Assembly: GCA_964398215.1 (NCBI GenBank)
Contig: CAYNNP010000183.1
Location: forward strand, 1-13,570
Source of the DNA: CAYNNP01 sp964398215
GTDB taxonomy: Bacteria > Planctomycetota > Planctomycetia > Pirellulales > Pirellulaceae
Direction of reading: 5' to 3'
DNA: 13,570 nucleotides
The notes under the pieces were generated by a model that had not been told where the DNA came from, ran no database searches, and saw only the letters and a program-made list of their open reading frames with translations. Below, one piece after another: positions 1 through 8,786 of this stretch; the first letter of the stretch is position 1, and each line of letters opens with the position of its first letter. Made by a program: the position numbers and the translations under genes.

Positions 1-38
1 ACAGGCTCTCTGGCCTTGAGGGCGAATCGGTGAAGTGC

Positions 39-3000
39 CTACTGGTGTTTGTATTCGATCGATAGCACCGTTTTCTTTTCTTTCTTTCCGCCCAGGGTAA
101 CCTGTTTGGTTGTCGAATCGGAGTTCGGCCGGCCAAGATTACGAATTACAGTTACCAGGACTTCCGAGGGAGTTTTGGTGCGATTCGTATCCGTGTTGTA
201 GTAGTTGGCTTCGATCTTGTAGGTTCCCTGCGGCGCCGAAGCGAGCGAGTACATCTCGGGGCCCAAGCCTTCTGTGATGTCTTGTGTTAACTTGCCGCCG
301 ATCTCGGTTCGGTTGTTCGAGTAATGGCATGTTTCACCGTTGGGTTCGGTCACGTGCATGTCGACGTCGGTGCGATCTGTGTTCCAGTGCATGACAACGA
401 CGATATCTAAACCTTCGGCATTCAACTTATGCCGAAGCTGATTCAGTCTCGCTCGAGAATACGAACCGATCGCTGATTTTGCTTTGCCACTATCGATCTT
501 TTCCAGCAAATGCATCAGCTCCACCTCGGCGATGTTCTTGACGCCGGAAGCCCAACGCTGGTTCCACTTGCCGTGGCAGACTAGGTCATAGCAGACAAGA
601 GCGGCATCGGTCTCACCTGAATCGGCGAGCGATCGTCCTAGCAACAGCAAGCACTGCGGCTGGTGTGGTCTAGCTTTGGCAAGTCGCCAGAGCAGGGGTG
701 CGGCTTGGTCACTGCGATCCCACTTGATCGCGCGAAAGGCAACACTTCGTAGCGTGTCTGGGTCGGATGGTTTGGCTTCGACCATCGTGCTGGCTGTTTT
801 CAACGCGTCACTCACGCCGAATTTTTCCATGCGTCGCTCAGCTTCGTCCATCACCAACTGGAAGCCAGGAATCTCCTGTTCCAGTTCGGTCAAGTAGCGA
901 TTGTCCACATGTTTTACTCGCCAGCTTTTGCAGGTCAGCGGTTTCATTTTGAATGCGAACGTATCGTTGGGTAGCCGTTTGATTGCCAAGCGTAATGCGG
1001 TTGGCACATTGAACAGGGACGCCTTTTGGATTTGTTCGAGCCAGTCTGTGAACTGTTGTTTTGGGTTTTGTCGTCGCATTTGAAGGTCCGATTCCATTTC
1101 ATTGATCGACTCGGAAACAGAAGTGCTGGCAATCACCAAACGGTCTTCCCCTGGCGGAACGTTTGCTCCAAATCGTTTGTAGTCTTCTTCGGTTTCCAAC
1201 ATCACCATCGAACAGGTTCGGCCTGGCACGTGGAAGTATCGTGCGAACGCGATCGTGACTTCTTCGAGTTCCCTTGCATGTGGCTCAAGCTGCTCGACAG
1301 CAAATTGTCCGTACAGACGGGCCGCGGCTGGCGACGCGATGGTGACCGCTGGTTCAAGACTTAAAGTTCTTTTTTCTTTGCCTCGCGAGAACTGGATTTT
1401 TAGTGGACCCTTCAGTTCGCCCTGCCCGGCGATCATTAACGTTTGCCCAGGGTACACGCTGTGCGATGATCCCTGCAGCAAGATTTCGTTGGCGCCTTTC
1501 GCTGCAATGGATTCGACTCTCCAAGGTCGGCTGCGGTGCGCTATAGCGGCTTCGGCTAGGTCAGATTCTTCAGCCACGTCAAAGACAGCGCCGCCGGACG
1601 CGTTTGCAATCCACTGAAGTGTTGCTTTGTCACTAGGATGTCCTGCCAAGTGATAGGTGAATAGCGCACCCCCGCCCGCTGATCGATCAAGCGTGGTCAA
1701 TGGATCTGCAAGTGAAGCCAAGTCCGTTCTGCCCCAGGTTGCCGCTGCATCACTTAGCAGAAAGTAGTTTGGCAGTGATTCGGCGTCATCGGGTCGCAAC
1801 CAAGCTGTTGTTGTTGCGGCGCTGAGTGCGCTGTGCAGGTCGGTGGCGCCTTCAAGGACGATTGTGTCAGCGTCTTTTAGAAACGCGTTGACGTTCTTTT
1901 TGTCATTGTCGGTGTACTTGGTTTGCCACCAACGTTGTTCGACATTGAACATCAGCACTGCAAACTGTTTGATTGAGGCTCGGTTCTGCTTCAAAACTTC
2001 TGCCATCAACTCCAGTCGGCGAGAGAACGCTGCCGGTCGATCGCTGAACGATGTGTCCAAGAGAAAGACTGCGCGAGAGGAATCAATGTCGGCAGGATCG
2101 TTTGGCAAGTCAGCGGTAAGTCGTGTGGCAAAAAAGCGTTCGCCAGTTGACGGTTTGCTTGTTTGCAAGGCGACATTTTGGCTGCCCGTCAGTTTGACGG
2201 TGTAATCTTGCGGAGCCGCGTTCTCGTAACGATAGTAGGCACGATTGCCCGAGATGAACGGATCGGTGCTAGGGCTGATGTCAACTTGCGTTCCACCAGC
2301 AGCAGCGATATCGAATTCAACTTGGCCACGGGATTCGCCTTCGGGCAAGTCGAGTGTGAAAATTCGGCTGTCGTCTTTGTCAATCAAGTTCACGTCGTAT
2401 CCAACCACGATCCGGTGCAAGCGGTTGGGTAGCAGCGGAAAGACTTTTGTTTGAAAGATCCCAGGGCCAGCCCATTCGACCAAGGCGGGATCGACACGGC
2501 GGCGAACGGTTTCTTCGTAAGCCAAGGCGGCTTTTTGTTTGGGTACGACGTGGGCGGACTTGACGGCTCCGAACGTTGTTTTTGCTTCAGCGGTGAATGC
2601 GGCGTCTGCTGCGCGGCGCGCCAGGTCGGTACCTGTTTCGGCGATGTCGGCACGTAGCGACGCGAGCGCGACGTCGGGTGCAGCGAGAGCTTGTTTGTTT
2701 GCACCGGGTTTGCCGGTTGCCGGTGGAGCCGGCGTGGCTTTCAAGTTGGTTGGCCCGAATGCAAAGTAGTGCAACGATGCGTCTGTAGGCAAACGCAGTA
2801 AAAATTGGCCTTCGAGTTGTTGAGGGCGATCGTTGTAGTAGTACAGATCAAAGAACACTCGGGCTCGGAAGCCATCAATGCGAACATAAGTGTCGCGTGC
2901 GGTAAGCATCAGATCGTCGTGATGCCCAACACTTAAACGTGCACGGTTTTGCGACGCGGAAGCAGGTTTCCAGGTTCTGATCCGATGCTGCTTGGCGCGT

Positions 3001-4178
3001 TTTTTTGCCTGTGCGACTTCTTTCTCTAATATTGATAGCTTGTCGCGAACTCTTCCAAGTTGCTCGAAGCGAACGGCGAGTTCTTTGGTGGAGAGTCTGT
3101 CTTTATTGGTTTTCGTTGCTTCGTCATTGTTCTCTGTTTCGGTTGGCAGATCTGAAGTCTGTTTCTGGGTAATCAATTCACGTGCAAGGCGGCCCGTTTC
3201 TTGAAGTTTAGAATCGAATTTGTTTACGTCGCGAGCTAGAAGTGTTTTTCTTTGGTCACCAAGTGATTCCACGAGTGAAGACTGCCGAGCTTGCAAATCG
3301 TCTAAAGATTTTGAGTAAGCATTGTATAGTTCGGTTGAGTCACCCGGCACTCGGTCCAATTCTCGTTCTGTTTGTAAACCAAAATTCGTGGCGGGTTCCT
3401 CTGGATCGCTTGGTTCCTCTTCGTCAAGCATTTCAAGCATCTGGCGGACGTGCCGACCTACTTCAGCCTTGCCATCAAAATCGCTGTCAAACCCATACCC
3501 GCCCCGAGCGATGACCGATTTTTCGTCGCTGTCACCTAGCAGCAGTTTGGTTTCGTTGAGGGTGTTGAGCAGTTCTACATTAGATTCCCTTACGTTCGGT
3601 GAATTCCTATACAAACGCCCCGACTGGAACTGCGGCCTGGTTGTCTCAAGTAACTGCGGAAGCCCCGCGATGCCTTCAAAACCAATCGTGACCGATTTCC
3701 CTTCATCAGATTCTCTGCCTTCGTCCAACGATGGTGAGGTAGTGACGGTTACATCCGGTTGGGATAGCGAAGGCACTATTGGTCGGCCATTATCGATGAT
3801 GTCAGTTTTGGAAATCTGACTTTCATTTTTTGCAGGTTTGCGAAATGCAACGAAGCTGAGGCCAACGGCGTATAAGAACAGTGCTGCGACCGCAAGCCGC
3901 GTCCAGGTTGTACGCCGATCGGTGCTGCCGATCAAAGCAGCCGGCGGGTTGGCTTGGGCTTCGATCTGCTGGAGTTGTTCGGCTGACAATTCAATAGCGT
4001 CATCCGCGACGACATCGTTGGCTGACTCGGACAGCACACCAATGATTGTTCGCAAGCCGTCGACGTGTTTTCGCAGTTCGGGCGACTGGTCAATCGCCGC
4101 TTGTACTTCAGCAGCCGCATCGTGATCCAGTTCGTCCAATAGAAATGCGGTGAGTCGTGGATCGTTTTTGTCGATCAT
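39..4178 (-). CDS. Giant membrane-anchored anti-sigma-like protein with VIT, VWA and DUF2135 domains
   Basis: This is probably the regulator of the ECF sigma factor encoded just upstream. Residues 1-45 (DPRLTAFLLDELD, then a PELR motif) resemble the zinc-free anti-sigma-like N-terminus of YfbK-type VWA proteins; no HxxxCxxC zinc motif is seen. A single membrane segment lies at about 93-112, so the large C-terminal part should be outside the cytoplasm. A charged coiled coil spans about 280-400. A VIT domain covers about 405-600, with an Ala-rich insertion near 480-550. A VWA domain follows at about 700-880 with a complete metal site: D708, S710, S712 (DxSxS), T779 and D810. Residues 1120-1250 look helical and TPR-like. 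The end, about 1257-1345, resembles DUF2135/YfaP (DVDMHVTEPNGE). The ATG start is 58 bases after the sigma gene stop and has only a weak ribosome site. Domain calls are firm for VIT and VWA; the anti-sigma role and the ligand are inferred. Confidence 0.9.
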   Translation of the reverse strand: MIDKNDPRLTAFLLDELDHDAAAEVQAAIDQSPELRKHVDGLRTIIGVLSESANDVVADDAIELSAEQLQQIEAQANPPAALIGSTDRRTTWTRLAVAALFLYAVGLSFVAFRKPAKNESQISKTDIIDNGRPIVPSLSQPDVTVTTSPSLDEGRESDEGKSVTIGFEGIAGLPQLLETTRPQFQSGRLYRNSPNVRESNVELLNTLNETKLLLGDSDEKSVIARGGYGFDSDFDGKAEVGRHVRQMLEMLDEEEPSDPEEPATNFGLQTERELDRVPGDSTELYNAYSKSLDDLQARQSSLVESLGDQRKTLLARDVNKFDSKLQETGRLARELITQKQTSDLPTETENNDEATKTNKDRLSTKELAVRFEQLGRVRDKLSILEKEVAQAKKRAKQHRIRTWKPASASQNRARLSVGHHDDLMLTARDTYVRIDGFRARVFFDLYYYNDRPQQLEGQFLLRLPTDASLHYFAFGPTNLKATPAPPATGKPGANKQALAAPDVALASLRADIAETGTDLARRAADAAFTAEAKTTFGAVKSAHVVPKQKAALAYEETVRRRVDPALVEWAGPGIFQTKVFPLLPNRLHRIVVGYDVNLIDKDDSRIFTLDLPEGESRGQVEFDIAAAGGTQVDISPSTDPFISGNRAYYRYENAAPQDYTVKLTGSQNVALQTSKPSTGERFFATRLTADLPNDPADIDSSRAVFLLDTSFSDRPAAFSRRLELMAEVLKQNRASIKQFAVLMFNVEQRWWQTKYTDNDKKNVNAFLKDADTIVLEGATDLHSALSAATTTAWLRPDDAESLPNYFLLSDAAATWGRTDLASLADPLTTLDRSAGGGALFTYHLAGHPSDKATLQWIANASGGAVFDVAEESDLAEAAIAHRSRPWRVESIAAKGANEILLQGSSHSVYPGQTLMIAGQGELKGPLKIQFSRGKEKRTLSLEPAVTIASPAAARLYGQFAVEQLEPHARELEEVTIAFARYFHVPGRTCSMVMLETEEDYKRFGANVPPGEDRLVIASTSVSESINEMESDLQMRRQNPKQQFTDWLEQIQKASLFNVPTALRLAIKRLPNDTFAFKMKPLTCKSWRVKHVDNRYLTELEQEIPGFQLVMDEAERRMEKFGVSDALKTASTMVEAKPSDPDTLRSVAFRAIKWDRSDQAAPLLWRLAKARPHQPQCLLLLGRSLADSGETDAALVCYDLVCHGKWNQRWASGVKNIAEVELMHLLEKIDSGKAKSAIGSYSRARLNQLRHKLNAEGLDIVVVMHWNTDRTDVDMHVTEPNGETCHYSNNRTEIGGKLTQDITEGLGPEMYSLASAPQGTYKIEANYYNTDTNRTKTPSEVLVTVIRNLGRPNSDSTTKQVTLGGKKEKKTVLSIEYKHQ

Positions 4179-4211
4179 GTTATCGGTCCAAAGTGGATTG
4201 TCAGTTCAAGT

Positions 4212-4237
4212 ATCTCTCGTTTCCGTAGAGGAGAGAT
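4212..4237 (-). other. 7-bp inverted repeat at the sigma factor stop codon
   Basis: ATCTCTC (4212-4218) and GAGAGAT (4231-4237) are perfect inverted repeats with a 12-base loop. They overlap the first base of the sigma stop codon and lie in the 58-base gap before the anti-sigma start. No T-run follows, so this is not a standard terminator. It could lower anti-sigma translation, mark an RNA processing site, or be chance. Confidence 0.35.
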
Positions 4238-4758
4238 CAGTGCGAAGTTCCCAGCAGTCGCATTTTTTCTCGTAGCGTTCCGATCGCTTTGTGCAACAGA
4301 AACCCAACGTTGGTTTCCGTTAATCCGGTCGACTCGCTAATCTCGCGATACTTCAAGTTGCCGTAGAACTTGAGTCGTAGAACCTTTTGTTGGTTCTCTG
4401 GCAACTGTTTGATCAACTCGGTGACTTGAGCAAAATCTTCGGAGGCTTCGAGGGTGCCCGACGCGTCCGAATGGGTGCTTGCAGATTCCACGACTGGAGT
4501 GCCCGATTTCATGCGTTTTTCCTTGCGTTGACGATTGATGGCAACGTTGTGACACACCCGAAAAAGCCACGCAGCTTCCCGACCTTCCAAGTCGACTGCG
4601 GATTGCTGACAAAGCCGCAAGTAGGTTTCTTGAACCAAGTCACGAGCGACGTGTTCGTCCCGAACAATCGACTGCGCATAGCGGATCAGCGTTGTTTGAT
4701 GCTGCTGCACCAAACCCCGAACCCAAGCTTGTTTGTCGTTGGTCGAAGCGTCTGTCAT
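4237..4758 (-). CDS. ECF-type RNA polymerase sigma-70 family sigma factor
   Basis: This 173-residue protein directs RNA polymerase to a specific set of promoters. Region 2 is visible at about 18-75: the -10 recognition helix carries RDLVQETYLRLCQQ, followed by AAWLFRVCHNVAINRQRKEKR. After a Ser/Thr-rich linker (about 85-105), region 4 runs from about 112 to 165, with LPENQQKVLRLKFYGNLKY followed by a helix-turn-helix, REISESTGLTETNVGFLLHKA. Length and layout are normal for an extracytoplasmic-function sigma factor with only domains 2 and 4. The ATG at 4758 is preceded closely by GAGAAGG, a usable ribosome site. It lies upstream of the giant anti-sigma-like gene on the same strand, which suggests a sigma/anti-sigma operon. 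No promoter could be assigned with confidence. The family call is firm; the regulon is unknown. Confidence 0.95.
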   Translation of the reverse strand: MTDASTNDKQAWVRGLVQQHQTTLIRYAQSIVRDEHVARDLVQETYLRLCQQSAVDLEGREAAWLFRVCHNVAINRQRKEKRMKSGTPVVESASTHSDASGTLEASEDFAQVTELIKQLPENQQKVLRLKFYGNLKYREISESTGLTETNVGFLLHKAIGTLREKMRLLGTSH

Positions 4759-4913
4759 TGCCTTCTCGGCTGGCGTCTAACCGAAGAACACTTCGTGGGC
4801 AGAAGTATTAGGAGAAAGTTTTTAGTTTTTCGATGAGAAAGCGATGTGGATATTGGGGCAGGGCAGGGCGGTTTGCAAATACACGCAGAGGGGTGCACAG
4901 CAATCGGTAAAAA

Positions 4914-4923
4914 GCGCTAGCGC
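4914..4923 (-). terminator. Possible weak terminator after the PQQ beta-propeller gene
   Basis: A perfect 10-base palindrome, GCGCTAGCGC, is followed on the minus strand by TTTTTA. It lies about 30 bases after the stop of the minus-strand PQQ gene. The hairpin can form only a very short stem, because a loop must be taken out of the palindrome, so the call is tentative. The rest of 4759-4951 shows no gene or clear promoter. Confidence 0.3.
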
Positions 4924-4951
4924 AGGCTGAACTAGGGTCGTAGAAGGAAGC

Positions 4952-6247
4952 TCATTTGGCTGCGATTAGGTACAGCCGTTCGCCGGTACGAATCACGAGT
5001 CCTTCCTGGGCCAGTGCGACACCGTATTGAATTTCGCCAGCGAATCCTCCAGGTCCACCTTTGCCCTTGGATTTGTAGATTCGGTTTTCGGCAAGCTTGT
5101 TCTTTTCTTTGCCGGTTGCGACGACGGTTGTGACTCCCAGCTGCCCAAAGAGATAGACACGGTCACCATTTCCCAGAGGCGTCGCCCAGTTGCTTTCGGC
5201 CAATCGCATGGTGTAAGCGGTGGCGCCTGTTTCTAGATCGATGCAGAACAGAACGCCGGCGCGGTTGGCGTAGTAGGCGTGGCCTTTGTGGGCGATTGGA
5301 GAACCAAAGGAGGTGGTTGCGTCCTTGTTTCGCCAGACAACGGTTGGTGTGTATTTACCATCAGCAAAAGAGATCTTCATAAGCATGTTGGATTGTTTGG
5401 CGCCTTCGGTGTTTTCGCCGTTTCGTCCTGGTGAGGCGCCGATCAAGAACATTCCATCACTGACGAAGGATGGTGACGCGATTGTATTCCCGCCTACGTC
5501 GTCGGTTGTCCACAGTTGTTTTCCGGTGGCGGGATCATAGCCGTCGATCCAACCTGACGAACTGACGATGATTTGTGGTTTTCCGTTAACGGGAATCACC
5601 ATCGGCGATGACCAGGCGATACGGCTTTCGCGGTCCATTTTCCAAATTGTTTCGCCCGTTGCCTTGTTGATGGCAAGCAGATAACTGGGGCCTTCGAAAT
5701 CGGCGAGCACGAAAATTCGATCTTCAGTTTGGGCGACTGAGCCACCCAGGCCGAATCGACCTTTGTACTTGCCGTAATCATCAAACAAAGATCGTTTCCA
5801 GCGTACTTTGCCGCTCGGGTCCAGCGCGATCAGATTTCCACTTTCAAAAAACGCATAGACTCCGTTTGCGTCCGCGACTGGTGTTGGGGCGGCGCGGCTT
5901 GTGTAGACATCGTTTTTGACTTGCAAGCTACTTTCGCTTTTGTGTTGCCATTTTTCCTTGCCAGTCAGAAGGTCAACACAAATCACAATGTTGGATTCTT
6001 TCATAGGCCCATCAACGGCTGTTACATAGATAGACTTGTCAACGATGATGGGACTGGATTGTCCGTGACCCGGTAGGTCGGTTGTCCAGACGCCGCCGTC
6101 GTCGGGTGACCATTTCACTGGCAGATTGGTTGCCGATTCGGCGCCTTGTTGTCCGGCCAAAAATGACGGCCAATCGGCGATTGAAAAAGAAGCAGAGCAA
6201 AGCATGGTAGCAACGGCGAACACAAAGCGGGTCACGGCATCTCTCAC
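4952..6247 (-). CDS. Exported PQQ-binding-like beta-propeller protein
   Basis: This 431-residue protein is a predicted secreted beta-propeller. An N-terminal signal sequence (about 1-24, hydrophobic FVFAVATMLCSASFSIA) is followed by DWPSF, a common start of planctomycete PQQ-like proteins. Repeated blade motifs of the form "ALDPxxGKxxW" are visible: CVDLLTGKEKW (90-100), ALDPSGKVRW (141-150), AINKATGETIW (192-202), GYDPATGKQLW (236-246) and CIDLETGATAY (335-345). This pattern is shared with BamB-like scaffolds and quinoprotein dehydrogenases. No dehydrogenase catalytic region was recognised, so an enzyme role is not supported. The GTG start at 6247 has no clear ribosome site; a GTG at 6235, four bases after GAGAGA, is an alternative that still leaves a signal peptide. 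The gene lies 145 bases downstream of another exported propeller gene on the same strand. The fold call is firm; substrate and partner are unknown. Confidence 0.88.
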   Translation of the reverse strand: MRDAVTRFVFAVATMLCSASFSIADWPSFLAGQQGAESATNLPVKWSPDDGGVWTTDLPGHGQSSPIIVDKSIYVTAVDGPMKESNIVICVDLLTGKEKWQHKSESSLQVKNDVYTSRAAPTPVADANGVYAFFESGNLIALDPSGKVRWKRSLFDDYGKYKGRFGLGGSVAQTEDRIFVLADFEGPSYLLAINKATGETIWKMDRESRIAWSSPMVIPVNGKPQIIVSSSGWIDGYDPATGKQLWTTDDVGGNTIASPSFVSDGMFLIGASPGRNGENTEGAKQSNMLMKISFADGKYTPTVVWRNKDATTSFGSPIAHKGHAYYANRAGVLFCIDLETGATAYTMRLAESNWATPLGNGDRVYLFGQLGVTTVVATGKEKNKLAENRIYKSKGKGGPGGFAGEIQYGVALAQEGLVIRTGERLYLIAAK

Positions 6248-6392
6248 GTGTTGGAGTGGATTGGAGCTTTGATGTTACCACGATCCGCGATTCAAATATG
6301 GGCTGGCAGCATTTTTGGGCAGATCCGTGGTTGGAATTGCTCTGCGAAAGGATGTTGGCCTTGCTAATGGATCGGTTGGGCGAGCAAAGAAG

Positions 6393-7538
6393 TTAGTTGC
6401 GAACTCGTGCGACAGATTTGATGCCAGTCCAGTGACCTTGGAAAGGGACAACCGCACGGATGTAGGTTAGCAGCACGGAGTCTTTTGTTAGAGCAAGTCC
6501 CCAGACGCCACGTTTGTTTTTTGGTTCGCCAACTCTGGCGACGAGTCGGGGTTGTTTTGGATTCGCAACGTTAAGGACTTGTAGCTCACTGTCGCCAGCG
6601 GAAACGTATAGCAGTTTGTTCTTTGGATCTAGTTTTACCTGGTTGATGTGGCCGGGGCTGTTGAACCACAGATTTTTCAGAGTGTCTGCGTCCCATGGGT
6701 TCCACCAACCGATTTGTTTTGGGGCACGTGGATTTCGTACATCCAAAATCTCTACGCCAGCGTAGTCAACTCCGATGTACGCGATGCCTTTGTCGACGAC
6801 GATATTGTTGTAGGCTTGTTGTTTGCCAATCATCGCGCGGTTGATGTAACGGGCAACTTCGGTGGGACGTTTTGGGTTCGAGATATCAACGACACGCAGT
6901 CCACCAGCATCGTAGGCGACATACAGGTAGTTGCGTTCGACGTGCATTCCTCGAGCATTGGGGTGTTGGATTCGGCCCGGATTCTTTTTGGGAAAGTTAA
7001 CGTCAGGTAGGATTGTCGAAAGCTTGCGAATTTGATTTGGGTTGCTGATATCGAACACCGTAACGCCATGTTTCATCATGCCCATGAAGGCCAAGTTGCT
7101 TTTGACACGGACGACGGCGCTGCCCTCCAGTTCTTGCTCTGATTTCCACATCGATAGAAGTTTCGGTTTCGCCGGATCCTTGACAGACAAAACAGCCAGC
7201 CCGGCATAGCCCGAGCGTTTAAATAAATCTCCGAGTGCTAGAAAGATCGAATCTTTACGTACCACGGCGTCCATCACATCGAGTCCGCCAAGTTGGTTGG
7301 TTGTCACACGTGCAATCTGTATTGGCGAATCTCGCTTGGGACCGCTGAGTCGATAGATTCCAAGTCCGCCTTTTTTGAGGCAAGCATAGAAGACGTTTGG
7401 GTTTCGCTGGTCGGCGCAAATCGATTGTGGGAGTGCCTGGTTCTCTAGTTGCAGTTCCCAATTCTCTGTGAGTTGTTGTTGTGCGAGAACGCAATTCGAA
7501 ATTCCGATCAAGGCGATTGAAAATAGAATTCGCAACAT
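6393..7538 (-). CDS. Exported LVIVD-repeat beta-propeller protein
   Basis: This 381-residue protein begins with a signal peptide (about 1-20, ending VLAQ). It carries at least five LVIVD repeats, short propeller units found in surface or exported proteins: GLAVLSVKDPAKPKLL (113-128), GVTVFDISNPNQIRKL (158-173), GLRVVDISNPKRPTEV (213-228), GVEILDVRNPRAPKQI (261-276) and ELQVLNVANPKQPRLV (318-333). A degenerate sixth unit may lie near 58-75 (GLGIYRLSGPKR). No catalytic motif is visible. The likely role is binding or scaffolding outside the cytoplasm; the partner cannot be told from sequence. The ATG at 7538 has a purine-rich stretch (GAAGACAGAAAA) just upstream. The gene is divergent from the esterase gene at 7785 and in tandem with the PQQ-like gene. 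The repeat call is firm, the function is not. Confidence 0.88.
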   Translation of the reverse strand: MLRILFSIALIGISNCVLAQQQLTENWELQLENQALPQSICADQRNPNVFYACLKKGGLGIYRLSGPKRDSPIQIARVTTNQLGGLDVMDAVVRKDSIFLALGDLFKRSGYAGLAVLSVKDPAKPKLLSMWKSEQELEGSAVVRVKSNLAFMGMMKHGVTVFDISNPNQIRKLSTILPDVNFPKKNPGRIQHPNARGMHVERNYLYVAYDAGGLRVVDISNPKRPTEVARYINRAMIGKQQAYNNIVVDKGIAYIGVDYAGVEILDVRNPRAPKQIGWWNPWDADTLKNLWFNSPGHINQVKLDPKNKLLYVSAGDSELQVLNVANPKQPRLVARVGEPKNKRGVWGLALTKDSVLLTYIRAVVPFQGHWTGIKSVARVRN

Positions 7539-7784
7539 GTGTTTTCTGTCTTCAGGTTAGGAGGCTAGGGTGTCGGGACAGCGATGATGCCTGATGTTCG
7601 CAGTGTCTTGGCATTACCTGCGTCTGTTTTGGTGATTGTTTCTTCAGGTGTTTCCAGGCACTTGTGGCTTCTGGATTGAATACCCTCTCGATTTAGGCTT
7701 GGATTCATTTGTTTTTCTGTATAACGGACGTCAAACTATGATGCTGCTTCAGGATTTTGCCCTCCACGTATCGGAAAAAAAGAA
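7539..7784. other. Divergent intergenic region
   Basis: These 246 bases separate the minus-strand LVIVD gene from the plus-strand hydrolase gene and should hold both promoters. A loose promoter-like pair on the plus strand, TTGGAT (7699-7704) and TATAAC (7720-7725), has a 15-base spacer, shorter than usual, so it is only a weak candidate. No RNA gene or strong hairpin was seen. Confidence 0.4.
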
Positions 7785-8768
7785 ATGCGCCTTCAAGTTA
7801 GGTTTTGCACCGCTGTGCTGTTGATGCTCATGTTGCCCTGCGTGCTGAACGCTCAAGAGAAAAAGAAACAAGGGAACAGCAAAGCTAAGAAATCGCGTAA
7901 GGCAACCGCGGAGTATGCGAATACAGTTCCCGAACCAACGATTAAGTTGGCGCGGTACGGAGACGGTCAACGGCACGTTTTGGATTTTTGGAAAGCGGAA
8001 TCCAACAAACCTACTCCGCTTGTATTTGTAATTCATGGTGGTGGTTGGAACGGTGGATCCAAAGAGCGGGTCAGTCGTTTTGCCAATGTCAAGCAATTGT
8101 TGAACGCGGGGATTTCAGTTGCTGCGATCAACTATCGGTTGATTCCAGGACGGGTTGCCGAAAATGTGAAGCCACCGGTCAAGGCGCCGCTGCATGACGC
8201 GGCCCGCGCGTTGCAGTTTGTGCGTTCCAAAGCCAAGGAGTGGAACATCGATAAGAATCGCATCGGTGCAGCAGGTGGATCGGCGGGCGCCTGCTCTAGT
8301 TTGTGGTTGGCGTTTCACGATGACCTAGCGGACCCCAACAGCGATGATCCCGTTCGTCATGAATCGTCTCGGCTGACATGTGCGGCGGTGATTGGGGCAC
8401 AAACGAGTTTGGATCCCAAGCAGATGAAAGAGTGGACACCCAATAGCCGCTACGGTGGTCATGCGTTTGGAAAAAAGAACTTTGCAAGCTTTCTGGATCA
8501 GCGTGATGAGATTACAGATTGGATCGCAGAATACTCACCGTACGCTTTGGTCAGTAAAGACGACCCACCTGTGTACTTGATCTATTCAGGGAAGCCAGAT
8601 GTGGGCAAGCCGCAAAAGGATCCAACTCACACGTCGAATTTTGGCGTCAAGCTTCAGGAGCATTGCCAATCGATCGGTGTTGAATGCGAGTTGGTTCATG
8701 ATGGTGTGGCATCGCCCAAACACAAGACAACAACAGCGTATTTAATTGATGCTCTGAAACGCGAATAG
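7785..8768 (+). CDS. Exported alpha/beta hydrolase (esterase/lipase type)
   Basis: This 327-residue protein is a predicted secreted serine hydrolase. The signal peptide covers about 1-24 (ending VLNAQ) and is followed by a Lys-rich linker (about 25-40). The oxyanion motif HGGGW is at 84-88 and the nucleophile elbow GGSAG at 164-168, giving Ser166 as the probable catalytic serine. Asp272 in the GKPDVGK region and a C-terminal histidine (His305 or His313) are candidates for the rest of the triad, though His282 in the DPTH segment cannot be excluded. The HGGGW/GxSxG pair places it with the BD-FAE and hormone-sensitive-lipase-like esterases, which act on small acyl esters or acetylated sugars. 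The substrate is not visible. The ATG follows a GGAAAA-type purine stretch. It is divergent from the LVIVD gene, and a contig-end repeat starts 18 bases after its stop. Confidence 0.92.
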   Translation: MRLQVRFCTAVLLMLMLPCVLNAQEKKKQGNSKAKKSRKATAEYANTVPEPTIKLARYGDGQRHVLDFWKAESNKPTPLVFVIHGGGWNGGSKERVSRFANVKQLLNAGISVAAINYRLIPGRVAENVKPPVKAPLHDAARALQFVRSKAKEWNIDKNRIGAAGGSAGACSSLWLAFHDDLADPNSDDPVRHESSRLTCAAVIGAQTSLDPKQMKEWTPNSRYGGHAFGKKNFASFLDQRDEITDWIAEYSPYALVSKDDPPVYLIYSGKPDVGKPQKDPTHTSNFGVKLQEHCQSIGVECELVHDGVASPKHKTTTAYLIDALKRE

Positions 8769-8786
8769 AGCTGCGAAAGAATGAAT

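Noticed and set aside
3322..3819. 165-codon open frame on the plus strand opposite the giant anti-sigma-like gene, and several similar ones between 676 and 4125
   Set aside because: They lie wholly inside a well-supported gene on the other strand, show no domain or ribosome site, and their low-complexity composition is what the opposite strand of this gene gives.
7699..7725. Sigma-70-like promoter TTGGAT / TATAAC before the hydrolase gene
   Set aside because: The spacer is only 15 bases and the -35 match is partial; planctomycete promoters are not well enough defined to call it.
7636..7824. 62-codon open frame on the plus strand in the divergent region
   Set aside because: It overlaps the hydrolase start in another frame, and the hydrolase has a clear signal peptide and domain.
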